Part shown: piece by piece, positions 7,483 to 14,455 of the stretch
How the letters are laid out: each line of letters opens with the position of its first letter
Position numbering within the stretch: the first letter of the stretch is position 1
Origin: an uncultured Clostridia bacterium
Lineage (GTDB): Bacteria > Bacillota > Clostridia > Tissierellales > Peptoniphilaceae
DNA: 18,955 nt
Reading direction: 5' to 3'
NCBI GenBank assembly: GCA_947254025.1
Contig: CAMYBS010000022.1
Coordinates: 1 to 18,955, forward strand
Notes under the pieces: model-generated
Told to the model about the DNA's origin: nothing
Seen by the model: the letters and a program-made list of their open reading frames with translations, nothing else
The model's database searches: none
Translations under genes and position numbers: made by a program

Positions 7483-8323
7483 GAAAGAAGAAAAGAAAGA
7501 GACGGCCACTACAGACAGATTAGCAACTGTAGTAGACTTCTTCGAGTCTGGAGCAGCAAAAGTACGCTTTGACGGCGAAGATAAAGACAGCGAGAAGGAA
7601 TATCCATTTATGAAGCACTGTATACCAGCGAAGGGAGACAGAGTGTATATGAGAGCCTTTGCCGAGTCATACATTATAGAAGGTGTAGTTTTATTTGAAA
7701 CAGCGCCACAAAAACTTGACGGAGTAGACAGTGATTTTAATGTTAAAGGAAAATTAAAAGCCAGCAGCGCAGAAATAAGCGGTAATGTGAGTGCAAGCAA
7801 TTTTAACGGAAATGTTACAGGAAACGTCACAGGAAATGTTACAGGCAGCCTAAATGGCAACGTCACAGGTAATGTCAAAGGAAATGTAAATGGCAACGTT
7901 ACAGGCAGCCTAAATGGCAACGTGACAGGCAATGTCAAAGGAAATGTAAATGGCAACGTTACAGGCAGCCTAAATGGCAACGTGACAGGCAACGTGACAG
8001 GCAATGTTAAAGGCAATGTCACAGGAACATTATATGGTAGCGTGCAAGGCGGCAGCATAAGCGCAAGTAGTATTTCCTCACAAGGAAGTATTTCTGCACA
8101 AGGAAGTATTTCAACAAGTAATACTGTAAAATGTGGAACTTTAGCTGCAAACTCTATGAATTGTACTACTTTTAAAACAAGTAGATATGGAGTAGGTTTT
8201 TTTGGGTTCAATCCAAGTCCCAGATCAACTGTTGCAAACCTAAGCAGTAGTGCTGATATAAACGATATAAGGTCAAGACTTAGCAAATTGATATCTGTGC
8301 TAAACGGATATGGCCTTGTATAG
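7472..8323 (+). CDS. Baseplate/tail-tip protein with tetrapeptide-repeat shaft
   Basis: 283 residues. Residues 1-85 contain a small beta domain (VVDFFESGAAKVRFDGE, then KGDRVYMRAF), like the OB-type domain of tail spike proteins that follow the hub. Residues 113-192 are exactly 20 tandem tetrapeptides of the type G-N-V-T/K/N, interspersed with GSLN, GTLY and GSVQ. Regular small-residue repeats of this kind are expected to form an elongated beta-structured fibre, probably as a trimer (inference). Residues about 193-220 are Ser/Gly/Gln-rich (SSISSQGSISAQGSISTS), and the C-terminus ends with a short helix (INDIRSRLSKLISVLNGYG). ATG 7472 has GAGGAG about 10 bases upstream and overlaps the previous gene. 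Confidence 0.7.
   Translation: MSDKKEEKKETATTDRLATVVDFFESGAAKVRFDGEDKDSEKEYPFMKHCIPAKGDRVYMRAFAESYIIEGVVLFETAPQKLDGVDSDFNVKGKLKASSAEISGNVSASNFNGNVTGNVTGNVTGSLNGNVTGNVKGNVNGNVTGSLNGNVTGNVKGNVNGNVTGSLNGNVTGNVTGNVKGNVTGTLYGSVQGGSISASSISSQGSISAQGSISTSNTVKCGTLAANSMNCTTFKTSRYGVGFFGFNPSPRSTVANLSSSADINDIRSRLSKLISVLNGYGLV
7808..8047 (+). repeat. In-frame 12-nt tandem repeat (20 copies) with a 60-nt higher-order period
   Basis: Twenty consecutive 12-nt units encode Gly-x-(Val/Leu)-x. A 60-nt super-unit of five tetrapeptides is obvious at 7841-7980: the 20-mers at 7841-7860, 7901-7920 and 7961-7980 are identical, and 7861-7900 differs from 7921-7960 at only two bases. This indicates recent expansion by unequal crossing-over or slippage. 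Confidence 0.95.
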
Positions 8324-8339
8324 AAAGGAGTGATAGAAC

Positions 8340-11036
8340 ATGGACGGAAAAGTATATCGAATAGTTCTCGATCTAAAGAAGAATTTAGTAACTAACGTCG
8401 AGACACTCGTACAAAATGATAAAAACACATCATCTTTTGAAATAGAGCTATTTAATGACGGAAAAAAGATAATGATTGATGAAAGTGACAAGCTAGAAGT
8501 AGCAGCAAAAAAGGCAGACGGAACAGTAGTAGTAGATGAGGCAAAGAATAACATTACACACGCACTTTGGAGTTTATCAGAGCAAGTGCTTACTTGCGCT
8601 GGCTACGTACTAGCAGAGCTAAGAATATTAAACGCAGCAGATGTTTTAACAGCGTCTCAAAGCTTTAAATTTTTAGTAAGGCCAAATAATTTAAACGATA
8701 AGACTATAAAGTCAACATCTCAATATAGAGCACTTGACGAAGCAGTAAAAAAAGCAGAGGCGCTAGAGAAAGAGCTACAAGGCGTGCCAGAGCAAGTTGC
8801 CAGCATTAAAGCTCAACTCGACGCAGCCAAGACTACACTAGATAACACTCAAAAAGAATTGCTTGCTGGCTTAGATTTATCAAATAAAAACATAGCCGAG
8901 ATCAAAGCATATTTAGCTGGCGTCAACGCAGAAATAGAAAAGCTTAAAGCAAAAGATGTAGACATAGCTAATTTAAAAGCACTATTACAAAATCTTGAAG
9001 ACTTAAAGACAAGGTTAGAAAATCTTGAAGCAACACTCACAGATGCCAAGGCAACAGATGAGGACTTAAAAACTAATATAGCTACAGGCAATAAGACAAG
9101 CGCAAGTTTACAATCAGCTACAAGTACAGCAAAAGCAACGCAAACAAGCTTGCAAGAAAAGACAGCTCAAGGCTTAGAAGTCAATAAGTCACTTGGTCAG
9201 TCAATCAAAACGGGTCAAGGAATTGTCTCGAGTATAAACGCAGCAGACAAGGGACTAACAGACAAGATAGCTACAGCAGACGCAAGCAAGACCAATCTTG
9301 ATAAAAGTATAAGTACAGCAAATAAGAGCAAAACTGACTTAGATAAAAGCAAAGCGCAAGCTGACAGCGCTAAGATAGCACTTGACAGCTCAAACAGCAC
9401 AGCAACTACAAACAAAGCTACTCTTGATGAGAGCATAGGCAAAGCTGAGACAACTAAGTCAAACTTAGATGCAAGCAAAGCACAAGCTGATAGTACTAAA
9501 ACAGCGCTTGACAAATCAATCAAAACAGGTCAAGAAGTCAATGCTACAAGCGAAACAAATAAGCTTAATTTAGACCAAAGCATTAAAGATGCTAAAGACA
9601 CTAAAATCCAACTTGATGAGAGCACAGGCAAAGCCAACACAGCAAAATCAAATGTAGACGCAAGCACGGCTACAGCAGACGCAAAAAACAAAGAGCTTAT
9701 ATCAACTACAAGCACAGCTACAAGCACAGACGAGGCTGCAAAAAAGACTATAACTCAACTACAAGCACTACTTAATCAATCAAGCACTACAGAGCAAAAT
9801 TTAAAAGACATAATAGCAAGCGGCAATCTTGATAAATATGTCACAGATCCAAAATTGCAAGAAGCACTTAAAGATTATGTTACTACAGGCAATTTAACAG
9901 CAGAGTTAGCAAACTATGTAAAATCAGCAGACTTAATAAGCCAACTTGACAGCAAAGTCGATAAAGTAACAGGCAAAACTCTTACATCAAATGACTTTAC
10001 AAACGCTTATAAAAGCAAATTAGATGACTTAACAAAAATAACAAAAGTCTCACAGCTTACAAACGACTCAAACTATATTACAGATTTAAAAATGCAAGAA
10101 GCCTTGTCAAAAATAAAAACGCTTAAAAAAGAAGTAGTAAATCAACTGCCAGCGACTGGCCAAGATGATATTATTTATCTTATAAAAGACGCAAAAGGCA
10201 AAACAAAAAACATATATCTTGAGTATTTATGGATCAATAATGATTTTGAGCTTATAGGCAGCACGCAAGTAGACTTAACAGGCTATGCAAAGACAAGCGA
10301 AGTCGATAGCAAGTTAAGTGGCAAAGTTAACAAAGAAAGCGGCAAAGCACTTTCGAGCAATGACTATACAAGCGTTGAGAAAGCAAAGCTAGGCTCAATA
10401 AATCCAAGCGACTATGCAAAGCAAAGCGATATATCAAGCGCAAAGGCAAAATCAAATAAAAACAATATCAATGTATTTACAGATAGATCAACAAACTATA
10501 CAAGCTTAGACATCATCTTAGGAGATTTAGAACTTAGAACTGAACAAAATAGAGACAATAAGGCCAATAAAACTGACATCAAAACTAAACTATCAGAAAT
10601 GATTGATGATAGCACACATAGAACAGTTACAGACAGCGAAAAATCGACTTGGAATAATAAACTTTCAAGCGTAAGCGGCGTTGATATATCTAGATCAAAA
10701 ACAAAAGGCTATAACACATCAAGCACATGGCAATCCTTGTCAACTAACAGAGATCTGGAGGACTGGATAGGCGATTTTGATAAGAGAACTAGAGAAAATC
10801 GTCAAGAAAACTTAAGTGTAATCGCGAGCAATCCAGGCGCAGACGGAAAATATAGAAGAGTCGAGTATAAGCGCAAAGACGGTACTCTACTATTTAAAAC
10901 AGAGCTAATAGGTACAGCGCCAAAATACAGCCAAGTAAAATTGACAACTTATGAAAACGGCAGTGCAACAGGCACTTATACTTGGAGCTTGACATACGAT
11001 GCAAACGACTTCGTATATAGAAAGGAGCTAATATAA
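8340..11036 (+). CDS. BppU-like baseplate / tail fibre protein with long coiled coil
   Basis: 898 residues. Residues 1-115 match the N-terminal domain of BppU-type baseplate upper proteins (starting 'MDGKVYRIVLDLKKN', with 'GYVLAELRIL' and 'SQSFKFLVRPN' at the end), which anchors receptor-binding structures to the baseplate. Residues about 130-500 are an Ala/Lys/Asp/Ser/Thr-rich coiled coil; from 316 to about 450 it is built from 14-residue repeats. Residues about 510-760 carry tail-fibre-type linkers (YVTTGNLTAELANYV, SSNDYTSVEKAKLGSINP, TDSEKSTWNNKL). A beta-rich C-terminal domain follows (GADGKYRRVEYKRKDGTLLF). The gene has AAAGGAG before ATG 8340 and ends in a TAATG overlap with the DGR target gene, strongly suggesting that the two products assemble together. 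Confidence 0.8.
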   Translation: MDGKVYRIVLDLKKNLVTNVETLVQNDKNTSSFEIELFNDGKKIMIDESDKLEVAAKKADGTVVVDEAKNNITHALWSLSEQVLTCAGYVLAELRILNAADVLTASQSFKFLVRPNNLNDKTIKSTSQYRALDEAVKKAEALEKELQGVPEQVASIKAQLDAAKTTLDNTQKELLAGLDLSNKNIAEIKAYLAGVNAEIEKLKAKDVDIANLKALLQNLEDLKTRLENLEATLTDAKATDEDLKTNIATGNKTSASLQSATSTAKATQTSLQEKTAQGLEVNKSLGQSIKTGQGIVSSINAADKGLTDKIATADASKTNLDKSISTANKSKTDLDKSKAQADSAKIALDSSNSTATTNKATLDESIGKAETTKSNLDASKAQADSTKTALDKSIKTGQEVNATSETNKLNLDQSIKDAKDTKIQLDESTGKANTAKSNVDASTATADAKNKELISTTSTATSTDEAAKKTITQLQALLNQSSTTEQNLKDIIASGNLDKYVTDPKLQEALKDYVTTGNLTAELANYVKSADLISQLDSKVDKVTGKTLTSNDFTNAYKSKLDDLTKITKVSQLTNDSNYITDLKMQEALSKIKTLKKEVVNQLPATGQDDIIYLIKDAKGKTKNIYLEYLWINNDFELIGSTQVDLTGYAKTSEVDSKLSGKVNKESGKALSSNDYTSVEKAKLGSINPSDYAKQSDISSAKAKSNKNNINVFTDRSTNYTSLDIILGDLELRTEQNRDNKANKTDIKTKLSEMIDDSTHRTVTDSEKSTWNNKLSSVSGVDISRSKTKGYNTSSTWQSLSTNRDLEDWIGDFDKRTRENRQENLSVIASNPGADGKYRRVEYKRKDGTLLFKTELIGTAPKYSQVKLTTYENGSATGTYTWSLTYDANDFVYRKELI

Positions 11037-12295
11037 TGAACATTGATCACTTACTTATGGCACATGGCTTTGGAGGCAAAAACAGTAAAGATAAAGTGCC
11101 GCCACCAAAAGTCATAGGCTTTACAGTCAGAAAAAATGGAGATAACGCCGACATGACTTGGACTAATCCAGTTGATACAGACTTTGTAGGAGTAGTCATT
11201 GTCAAGAAGCTTAAAAGCTATCCAACAAGCGCGACTGATGGAGAAATAATTTATAAAGGCAATGGTACTAGCTATACAGACACAAACGTTAAAAAAGCTG
11301 AGTATGTATACTATAGAGCCTTTAGCTATGATTTTGATAATAATTACAACACAGAGGACGGACAAACAGGATCAATACTTGTCAAAGGCACTTTAAGCGC
11401 ACCAAGCGCGCCAACTTTAAAGTCAGTAACATACGATACAGTCGAGCTTAACACGGAAAGCGGCTTAGAGTACTCGAAAGATGGTTCAAACTGGCAAACA
11501 AGCGGCGTTTTCAGCGGCTTAAGAGACGGCGCATCATATACTTTCTACGCTCGCAGAGTCGGCAATAACTATTACTATACATCGCCAAAATCAAGTGGCC
11601 TAACAGTTAAAACTAAAGTTGCGCCTTATGACGATAAAATCGGCGCACCTGGAAATAGAAAGCTACTCAAAGGAACTATGCAACAAGGCTGGTTCGGAGA
11701 AGTGCCATCATCAAGCTTTATAACTGGAGATGAGCTCGCAAGAATGGTAGGAATATCAGCAGGCAACAGTCAATACAGCGACACGGCATGGCTAAAGTTC
11801 GCATACATGGGAAAAGTTGAGCTTATAGCAAAAAAAACAATAAGAAATACAATTAGTTGGGATAATATAAACGCAGCTGGATGCGTATTTGGAAAAGAAA
11901 TTACAATTAAAGGTAGGAAATACAAAGTAAGGCTAATAAAAGGAAAAACTGAAGGCAAACAAAATGACAGCAGCACTTATCAAAACGCGATACACCATGG
12001 CTCAGAATGGAACTTACTTATGCTGCCAATCCACAAAAATGCGCCATCAAGCTGGGCACAATCGAGCAGCGTAAAGTCACCAACAGAAAACTGGGGCGTA
12101 GGATATACTGATCAAGACCTTTTGACACATCGTAATTTTGGCAACGGCTCTTATTGCTGGTGCCAAGAGTATGGCGAGTCTACAAGTTATCGCTTGTACC
12201 GTGGCTACTATGGCGTTTCGTATGCCTACTCCAATAGTCCGTCGCTCGCGAGCGCGTACTGCGGCTGGCGTCCCTGTCTTGAGCTTGTCGGCTAA
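11036..12295 (+). CDS. DGR target protein: variable C-type-lectin-like phage receptor-binding protein
   Basis: 419 residues. Residues about 22-115 and 118-195 are Fn3-like beta domains. From about 205 to the end lies a C-type-lectin / formylglycine-enzyme-like fold of the kind used by DGR targets, with LLMLPIH, ENWGVGYTDQDLLTH and a closing GWRPCLEL (410-417). The last 34 codons carry the variable repeat. Relative to the template repeat, residues 388, 391, 392, 398 and 408 are Tyr where TR encodes Asn, 404 is Leu for Asn, 406 is Ser for Asn and 409 is Cys for Tyr, while the scaffold residues are unchanged. The start ATG 11036 overlaps the BppU-like stop and has AAAGGAG upstream. By analogy with Mtd of phage BPP-1 it should be the host-receptor tip of the tail (inference). 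Confidence 0.88.
   Translation: MNIDHLLMAHGFGGKNSKDKVPPPKVIGFTVRKNGDNADMTWTNPVDTDFVGVVIVKKLKSYPTSATDGEIIYKGNGTSYTDTNVKKAEYVYYRAFSYDFDNNYNTEDGQTGSILVKGTLSAPSAPTLKSVTYDTVELNTESGLEYSKDGSNWQTSGVFSGLRDGASYTFYARRVGNNYYYTSPKSSGLTVKTKVAPYDDKIGAPGNRKLLKGTMQQGWFGEVPSSSFITGDELARMVGISAGNSQYSDTAWLKFAYMGKVELIAKKTIRNTISWDNINAAGCVFGKEITIKGRKYKVRLIKGKTEGKQNDSSTYQNAIHHGSEWNLLMLPIHKNAPSSWAQSSSVKSPTENWGVGYTDQDLLTHRNFGNGSYCWCQEYGESTSYRLYRGYYGVSYAYSNSPSLASAYCGWRPCLELVG
12191..12282 (+). repeat. DGR variable repeat (VR)
   Basis: Aligns without gaps to the template repeat at 12729-12820 (offset 538). Ten of 92 positions differ. Nine of them lie in 12191-12278 and all nine are A in TR: 12197, 12206, 12209, 12227, 12246 and 12257 are T; 12245 is C; 12252 and 12261 are G. 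The tenth (12279, T for C) lies at the 3' end beyond the conserved block. This adenine-only pattern is the hallmark of mutagenic retrohoming. Confidence 0.97.
12262..12278 (+). promoter_or_regulatory. IMH (initiation of mutagenic homing) candidate, 3' end of VR
   Basis: This 17-nt block (cggctggcgtccctgtc) contains no A and is identical to TR 12800-12816. Immediately after it, VR and TR diverge (12279 T versus 12817 C, and completely from 12283). In characterised DGRs the GC-rich 3' end of VR (IMH) marks the direction of information transfer and differs subtly from its counterpart in TR (IMH*). It codes for GWRPC, the invariant core of the lectin fold. Confidence 0.85.
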
Positions 12296-12305
12296 ACTCT
12301 GGCTA

Positions 12306-12334
12306 GGCTTAAGGCCCACGAGAGTGGGCGAGCC
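12306..12334 (+). promoter_or_regulatory. DGR target-site hairpin/cruciform downstream of VR
   Basis: GCCCAC (12314-12319) and GTGGGC (12324-12329) form a perfect 6-bp stem with a GAGA loop (12320-12323). An outer GGCT (12306-12309) / AGCC (12331-12334) pairing can extend it across a small asymmetric bulge. It starts 18 bases after the target gene's stop. There is no T-tract, so it is not a terminator. A short GC-rich hairpin with a GNRA-like tetraloop just downstream of IMH is known to be required for efficient retrohoming in Bordetella phage BPP-1. Confidence 0.8.
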
Positions 12335-12348
12335 GTCGAGGACAAAAT

Positions 12349-12699
12349 ATGTATACTAGTTTAGAATTATCAAAAAGAATAGAAGAATTTGCTAAGACAA
12401 TTTATCCAAAGCTAAAAAACTTTCCAAAATCAGAAAAGTTTAGTATGTGCAGCGAAATAAAAGAAAATATATACAGCCTATATTCATATACAGCTAGAGC
12501 AAATTATGTAAAATCGAAAAGATTAGCATACTTGCAAGAAAGCGAAGGTTACTTGACTACACTTAGATTTATATTAAAATTAGCAAGAGAAAACAAATAT
12601 CTTAGCTTTAGAGGCTATCAAGAATACGATTTAAAATTAACAGAAATCAGTAAGATGTTATCTGGATACATCAAATCTACATTAACAAATAAAGAATAA
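12349..12699 (+). CDS. avd: DGR accessory variability determinant (Avd-like four-helix bundle)
   Basis: 116 residues, all helical: helix 1 about 4-20, helix 2 about 27-47 beginning FPKSEKFSMCSEI (25-37), helix 3 about 50-80, helix 4 about 88-112. The 'FPKSEKF' start of the second helix is the most recognisable feature of the Avd / 23S-rRNA-intervening-sequence four-helix-bundle family. Basic residues dominate the surface, fitting a pentameric Avd that binds the reverse transcriptase and template RNA. ATG 12349 follows a CGAGGAC ribosome site in the DGR hairpin's 3' flank. Its place between target gene and TR is the same as avd in BPP-1 (mtd-avd-TR-brt order). Confidence 0.88.
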   Translation: MYTSLELSKRIEEFAKTIYPKLKNFPKSEKFSMCSEIKENIYSLYSYTARANYVKSKRLAYLQESEGYLTTLRFILKLARENKYLSFRGYQEYDLKLTEISKMLSGYIKSTLTNKE

Positions 12700-12959
12700 A
12701 AAAACAGGGATTAGACTGCAATGTATTACGCTTGAACCGTGGCAACAATGGCGTTTCGTATGCCAACTCCAATAGTCCGTCGAACGCGAACGCGAACTAC
12801 GGCTGGCGTCCCTGTCCTGATGCAAAAAAGCATTTTGATTATTAAGATCAAGGTTTTAATAACAAGGCTTGACAAAATCAAGAGAGTTTAATCCCCTCAC
12901 TCACGTGTAAACACATAAACAATGGCTTTATGTTTAGTACCTAAAGGAGAAAATCATAA
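12700..12959 (+). ncRNA. Probable DGR template RNA region (TR plus 3' spacer)
   Basis: This 260-nt gap has no open gene. It holds TR (12729-12820) followed by a spacer of about 140 nt before the reverse transcriptase. In BPP-1, TR and a similar-sized downstream spacer form the RNA that primes and templates cDNA synthesis. The spacer here is structured: TTGAT/ATCAA (12835-12839 with 12847-12851), CTTGA/TCAAG (12868-12872 with 12878-12882) and ACATAAA/TTTATGT (12913-12919 with 12927-12933). Exact RNA ends cannot be read from sequence. AAAGGAG before ATG 12960 is the ribosome site of the reverse transcriptase. Confidence 0.75.
12729..12820 (+). repeat. DGR template repeat (TR)
   Basis: Non-coding copy of VR lying between avd and the reverse transcriptase. 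It contains 20 adenines, of which 9 are changed in VR. If read in VR's frame it would encode RLNRGNNGVSYANSNSPSNA then NANYGWRPCPD, with eight Asn codons (AAC/AAT), the usual TR design that gives the broadest amino-acid sampling. It is about 58% GC (53 of 92), well above the surrounding sequence. The 5' limit is where the match to VR stops (12728/12190); the 3' limit is 12820/12282. Confidence 0.97.
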
Positions 12960-14048
12960 ATGTCGAAACAATATACTTTACTTTATGAAAAAATAACAAG
13001 TGAAGAGAATCTATATCAATCATACAAAAAAGTTTTACTGGCTGACAATAAATATAAATTAGACGCAATTAAATTTGCCGAGGATGAGACATATAATCTA
13101 AAAGCATTGAGAGAAAGCCTAGTAAACAAAACATATAAACACGATGGCTATTCAAAGTTTTATGTCTACGAGCCGAAAGAGAGACTTATTTATGCGCCAA
13201 GTTTTAAAGACAAGGTTGTGCAAATCGCAGTAAATAATATTTTAAAAAAGATATACTTTAACTGCTTTATTTACGATAGCTATGGTAGCATAGATGACAA
13301 AGGCACACACAAATGCGCCGAGCGTATATCATACTTTATGCGTAAAGCTAAGTGGCAATACGGAGATCAAGCATATATTATCAAGCTTGATATTAAAAAA
13401 TTCTTTTACAGCATAGATCGCGAGATTTTAAAAAAGCTATTTAGAAAGAAAATACTCTGCAAAGATACACTCTGGCTACTTGATTTAATTGTCGACACAG
13501 CAAAACAGATTGACAAGAAAGGCTTGCCATTAGGCAATACACTTTCACAGTTATCGTCAAACATATACTTGAACGAAGTTGATCAATATGTTAAGCATAC
13601 GCTAAGAATTAAATATTATGTCAGATACATGGACGACATGATACTTATAGTTGAAAACAAAGAAAAAGCAAAACAAGTCTTAAACGAAATAGAAGCTTTT
13701 ATAAATAAAAACTTAAATTTAGAGCTCAATAAAAATAAAAGTAAGATATTTCCAATAAAGCAAGGCGTGAACAGTATAGGCTTTAAAATTTTCACGACGC
13801 ACAGACTCTTAAGAAATAGCGGTAAGAAGAAAATCAAGCGAAAAGTAAAAGCGATGCCAAATTTATTAAACAATAAAGGCATAAAGCTAATTAAAGCTGA
13901 GCAGATACTTAATTCGTGGCTTGGTCACTCAAAATATGCCAGCAGCTATAACTTTATAAACTCACTAATAAAAAAGCATGATTTTTTAAAGCTCACAGAT
14001 AAAGGCTTTAAGATTGATGTAGAAAAACTCGAGGGGGGATCAAATTGA
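12960..14048 (+). CDS. DGR reverse transcriptase
   Basis: 362 residues, the usual length of a DGR RT with palm, fingers and thumb only. Visible motifs: KLDIKKFF with the first catalytic Asp at 144; LPLGNTLSQ (189-197), matching the LGxxxSQ motif 4 that marks the DGR clade; YMDD (223-226) with the two catalytic aspartates; then NSIGFKIF (271-278). No maturase or endonuclease domain follows, unlike group II intron RTs. The C-terminus is basic (KKKIKRKVKAM, about 289-299), suited to RNA or Avd contact. The enzyme should copy TR-RNA with errors at adenines and supply cDNA for VR. ATG 12960 follows a strong AAAGGAG; the 3' end overlaps the next gene (TTGA), so the DGR is embedded in the late operon. 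Confidence 0.95.
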   Translation: MSKQYTLLYEKITSEENLYQSYKKVLLADNKYKLDAIKFAEDETYNLKALRESLVNKTYKHDGYSKFYVYEPKERLIYAPSFKDKVVQIAVNNILKKIYFNCFIYDSYGSIDDKGTHKCAERISYFMRKAKWQYGDQAYIIKLDIKKFFYSIDREILKKLFRKKILCKDTLWLLDLIVDTAKQIDKKGLPLGNTLSQLSSNIYLNEVDQYVKHTLRIKYYVRYMDDMILIVENKEKAKQVLNEIEAFINKNLNLELNKNKSKIFPIKQGVNSIGFKIFTTHRLLRNSGKKKIKRKVKAMPNLLNNKGIKLIKAEQILNSWLGHSKYASSYNFINSLIKKHDFLKLTDKGFKIDVEKLEGGSN

Positions 14049-14455
14049 TTTATTTTAAAGATGGGAAATACGTACTCTGCACTCACAAGATAAGCTACAC
14101 AGACGCAAGCGGCAAAGTAGAAAAGTATGTAGGCGAAGAAGGCTTAGACTGGTGGCGAGAATTTGAAAAAACATGGCCAGAAATGAAAATTGACAAGATT
14201 GAAGAAGTAAAGCCGACTGCTGAGCAGTTAGAAAGATTTAAAGACATTGAGAGATACGCTATCAAAGGCGGCTTTGCAAGTGAAGTAGCTGACTACGTTG
14301 AAAAGGGCATATATCCAGAAAAAGACGACGCAAAAGTACTTACAGAGCTAAAACTAAACAAAGAAAATGAAGAATTAAAAGAGAAGTTAGAAACAGTCGA
14401 CAAGACTGTAGCAGATTTAATGCTGCTAGTAGGCACGTTAGGAGGTGAAGCATGA
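14045..14455 (+). CDS. Hypothetical phage tail-region protein with C-terminal coiled coil
   Basis: 136 residues, TTG start at 14045 behind an unusually strong GAGGGGGGAT, overlapping the reverse transcriptase stop. Residues 1-65 contain aromatic-rich strands (YFKDGKYVLCTHK; EEGLDWWREFEKTWPEMK), residues about 70-95 'ERFKDIERYAIKGGFASEVA', and 105-135 a Glu/Lys-rich coiled coil (KENEELKEKLETVDKTVADL). Similar small proteins, with an N-terminal domain and a coiled-coil end, are common between receptor-binding genes and lysis genes in Clostridial phages, where they may be tail-tip or chaperone-like. I do not recognise a specific family. Confidence 0.7.
   Translation: MIYFKDGKYVLCTHKISYTDASGKVEKYVGEEGLDWWREFEKTWPEMKIDKIEEVKPTAEQLERFKDIERYAIKGGFASEVADYVEKGIYPEKDDAKVLTELKLNKENEELKEKLETVDKTVADLMLLVGTLGGEA

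Noticed and set aside
7423..8286. 287-codon minus-strand reading frame with Leu/Pro-Val repeats
   Set aside because: It is the antisense shadow of the tetrapeptide-repeat gene; the repeat keeps the opposite strand open. No ribosome site and opposite to every neighbour.
8340..11036. A second variable repeat in the BppU-like gene or other tail genes
   Set aside because: Nothing resembling the GC-rich TR/VR core or the GGCTGGCGTCCCTG block was found outside 12191-12282 and 12729-12820.
12306..12334. Hairpin after the target gene as a transcription terminator
   Set aside because: No T-tract follows; avd starts 15 bases later. The DGR target-site role fits better.
12138..12359. 73-codon + strand frame across VR and the hairpin
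   Set aside because: It overlaps the target gene in another frame, has no ribosome site, and would be scrambled by VR variation; the target gene frame explains the sequence.
12869..12874. TTGACA in the TR-RT spacer as a promoter for the reverse transcriptase
   Set aside because: At 17 nt distance the sequence is TCCCCT, nothing like a -10 box; the nearest A/T-rich hexamer is only about 11 nt away.
12960..14048. Group II intron or retron reverse transcriptase
   Set aside because: No maturase/X or endonuclease domain, no intron RNA ends or msr/msd-like region, and the presence of TR, VR, Avd and the LGxxxSQ motif identify a DGR.
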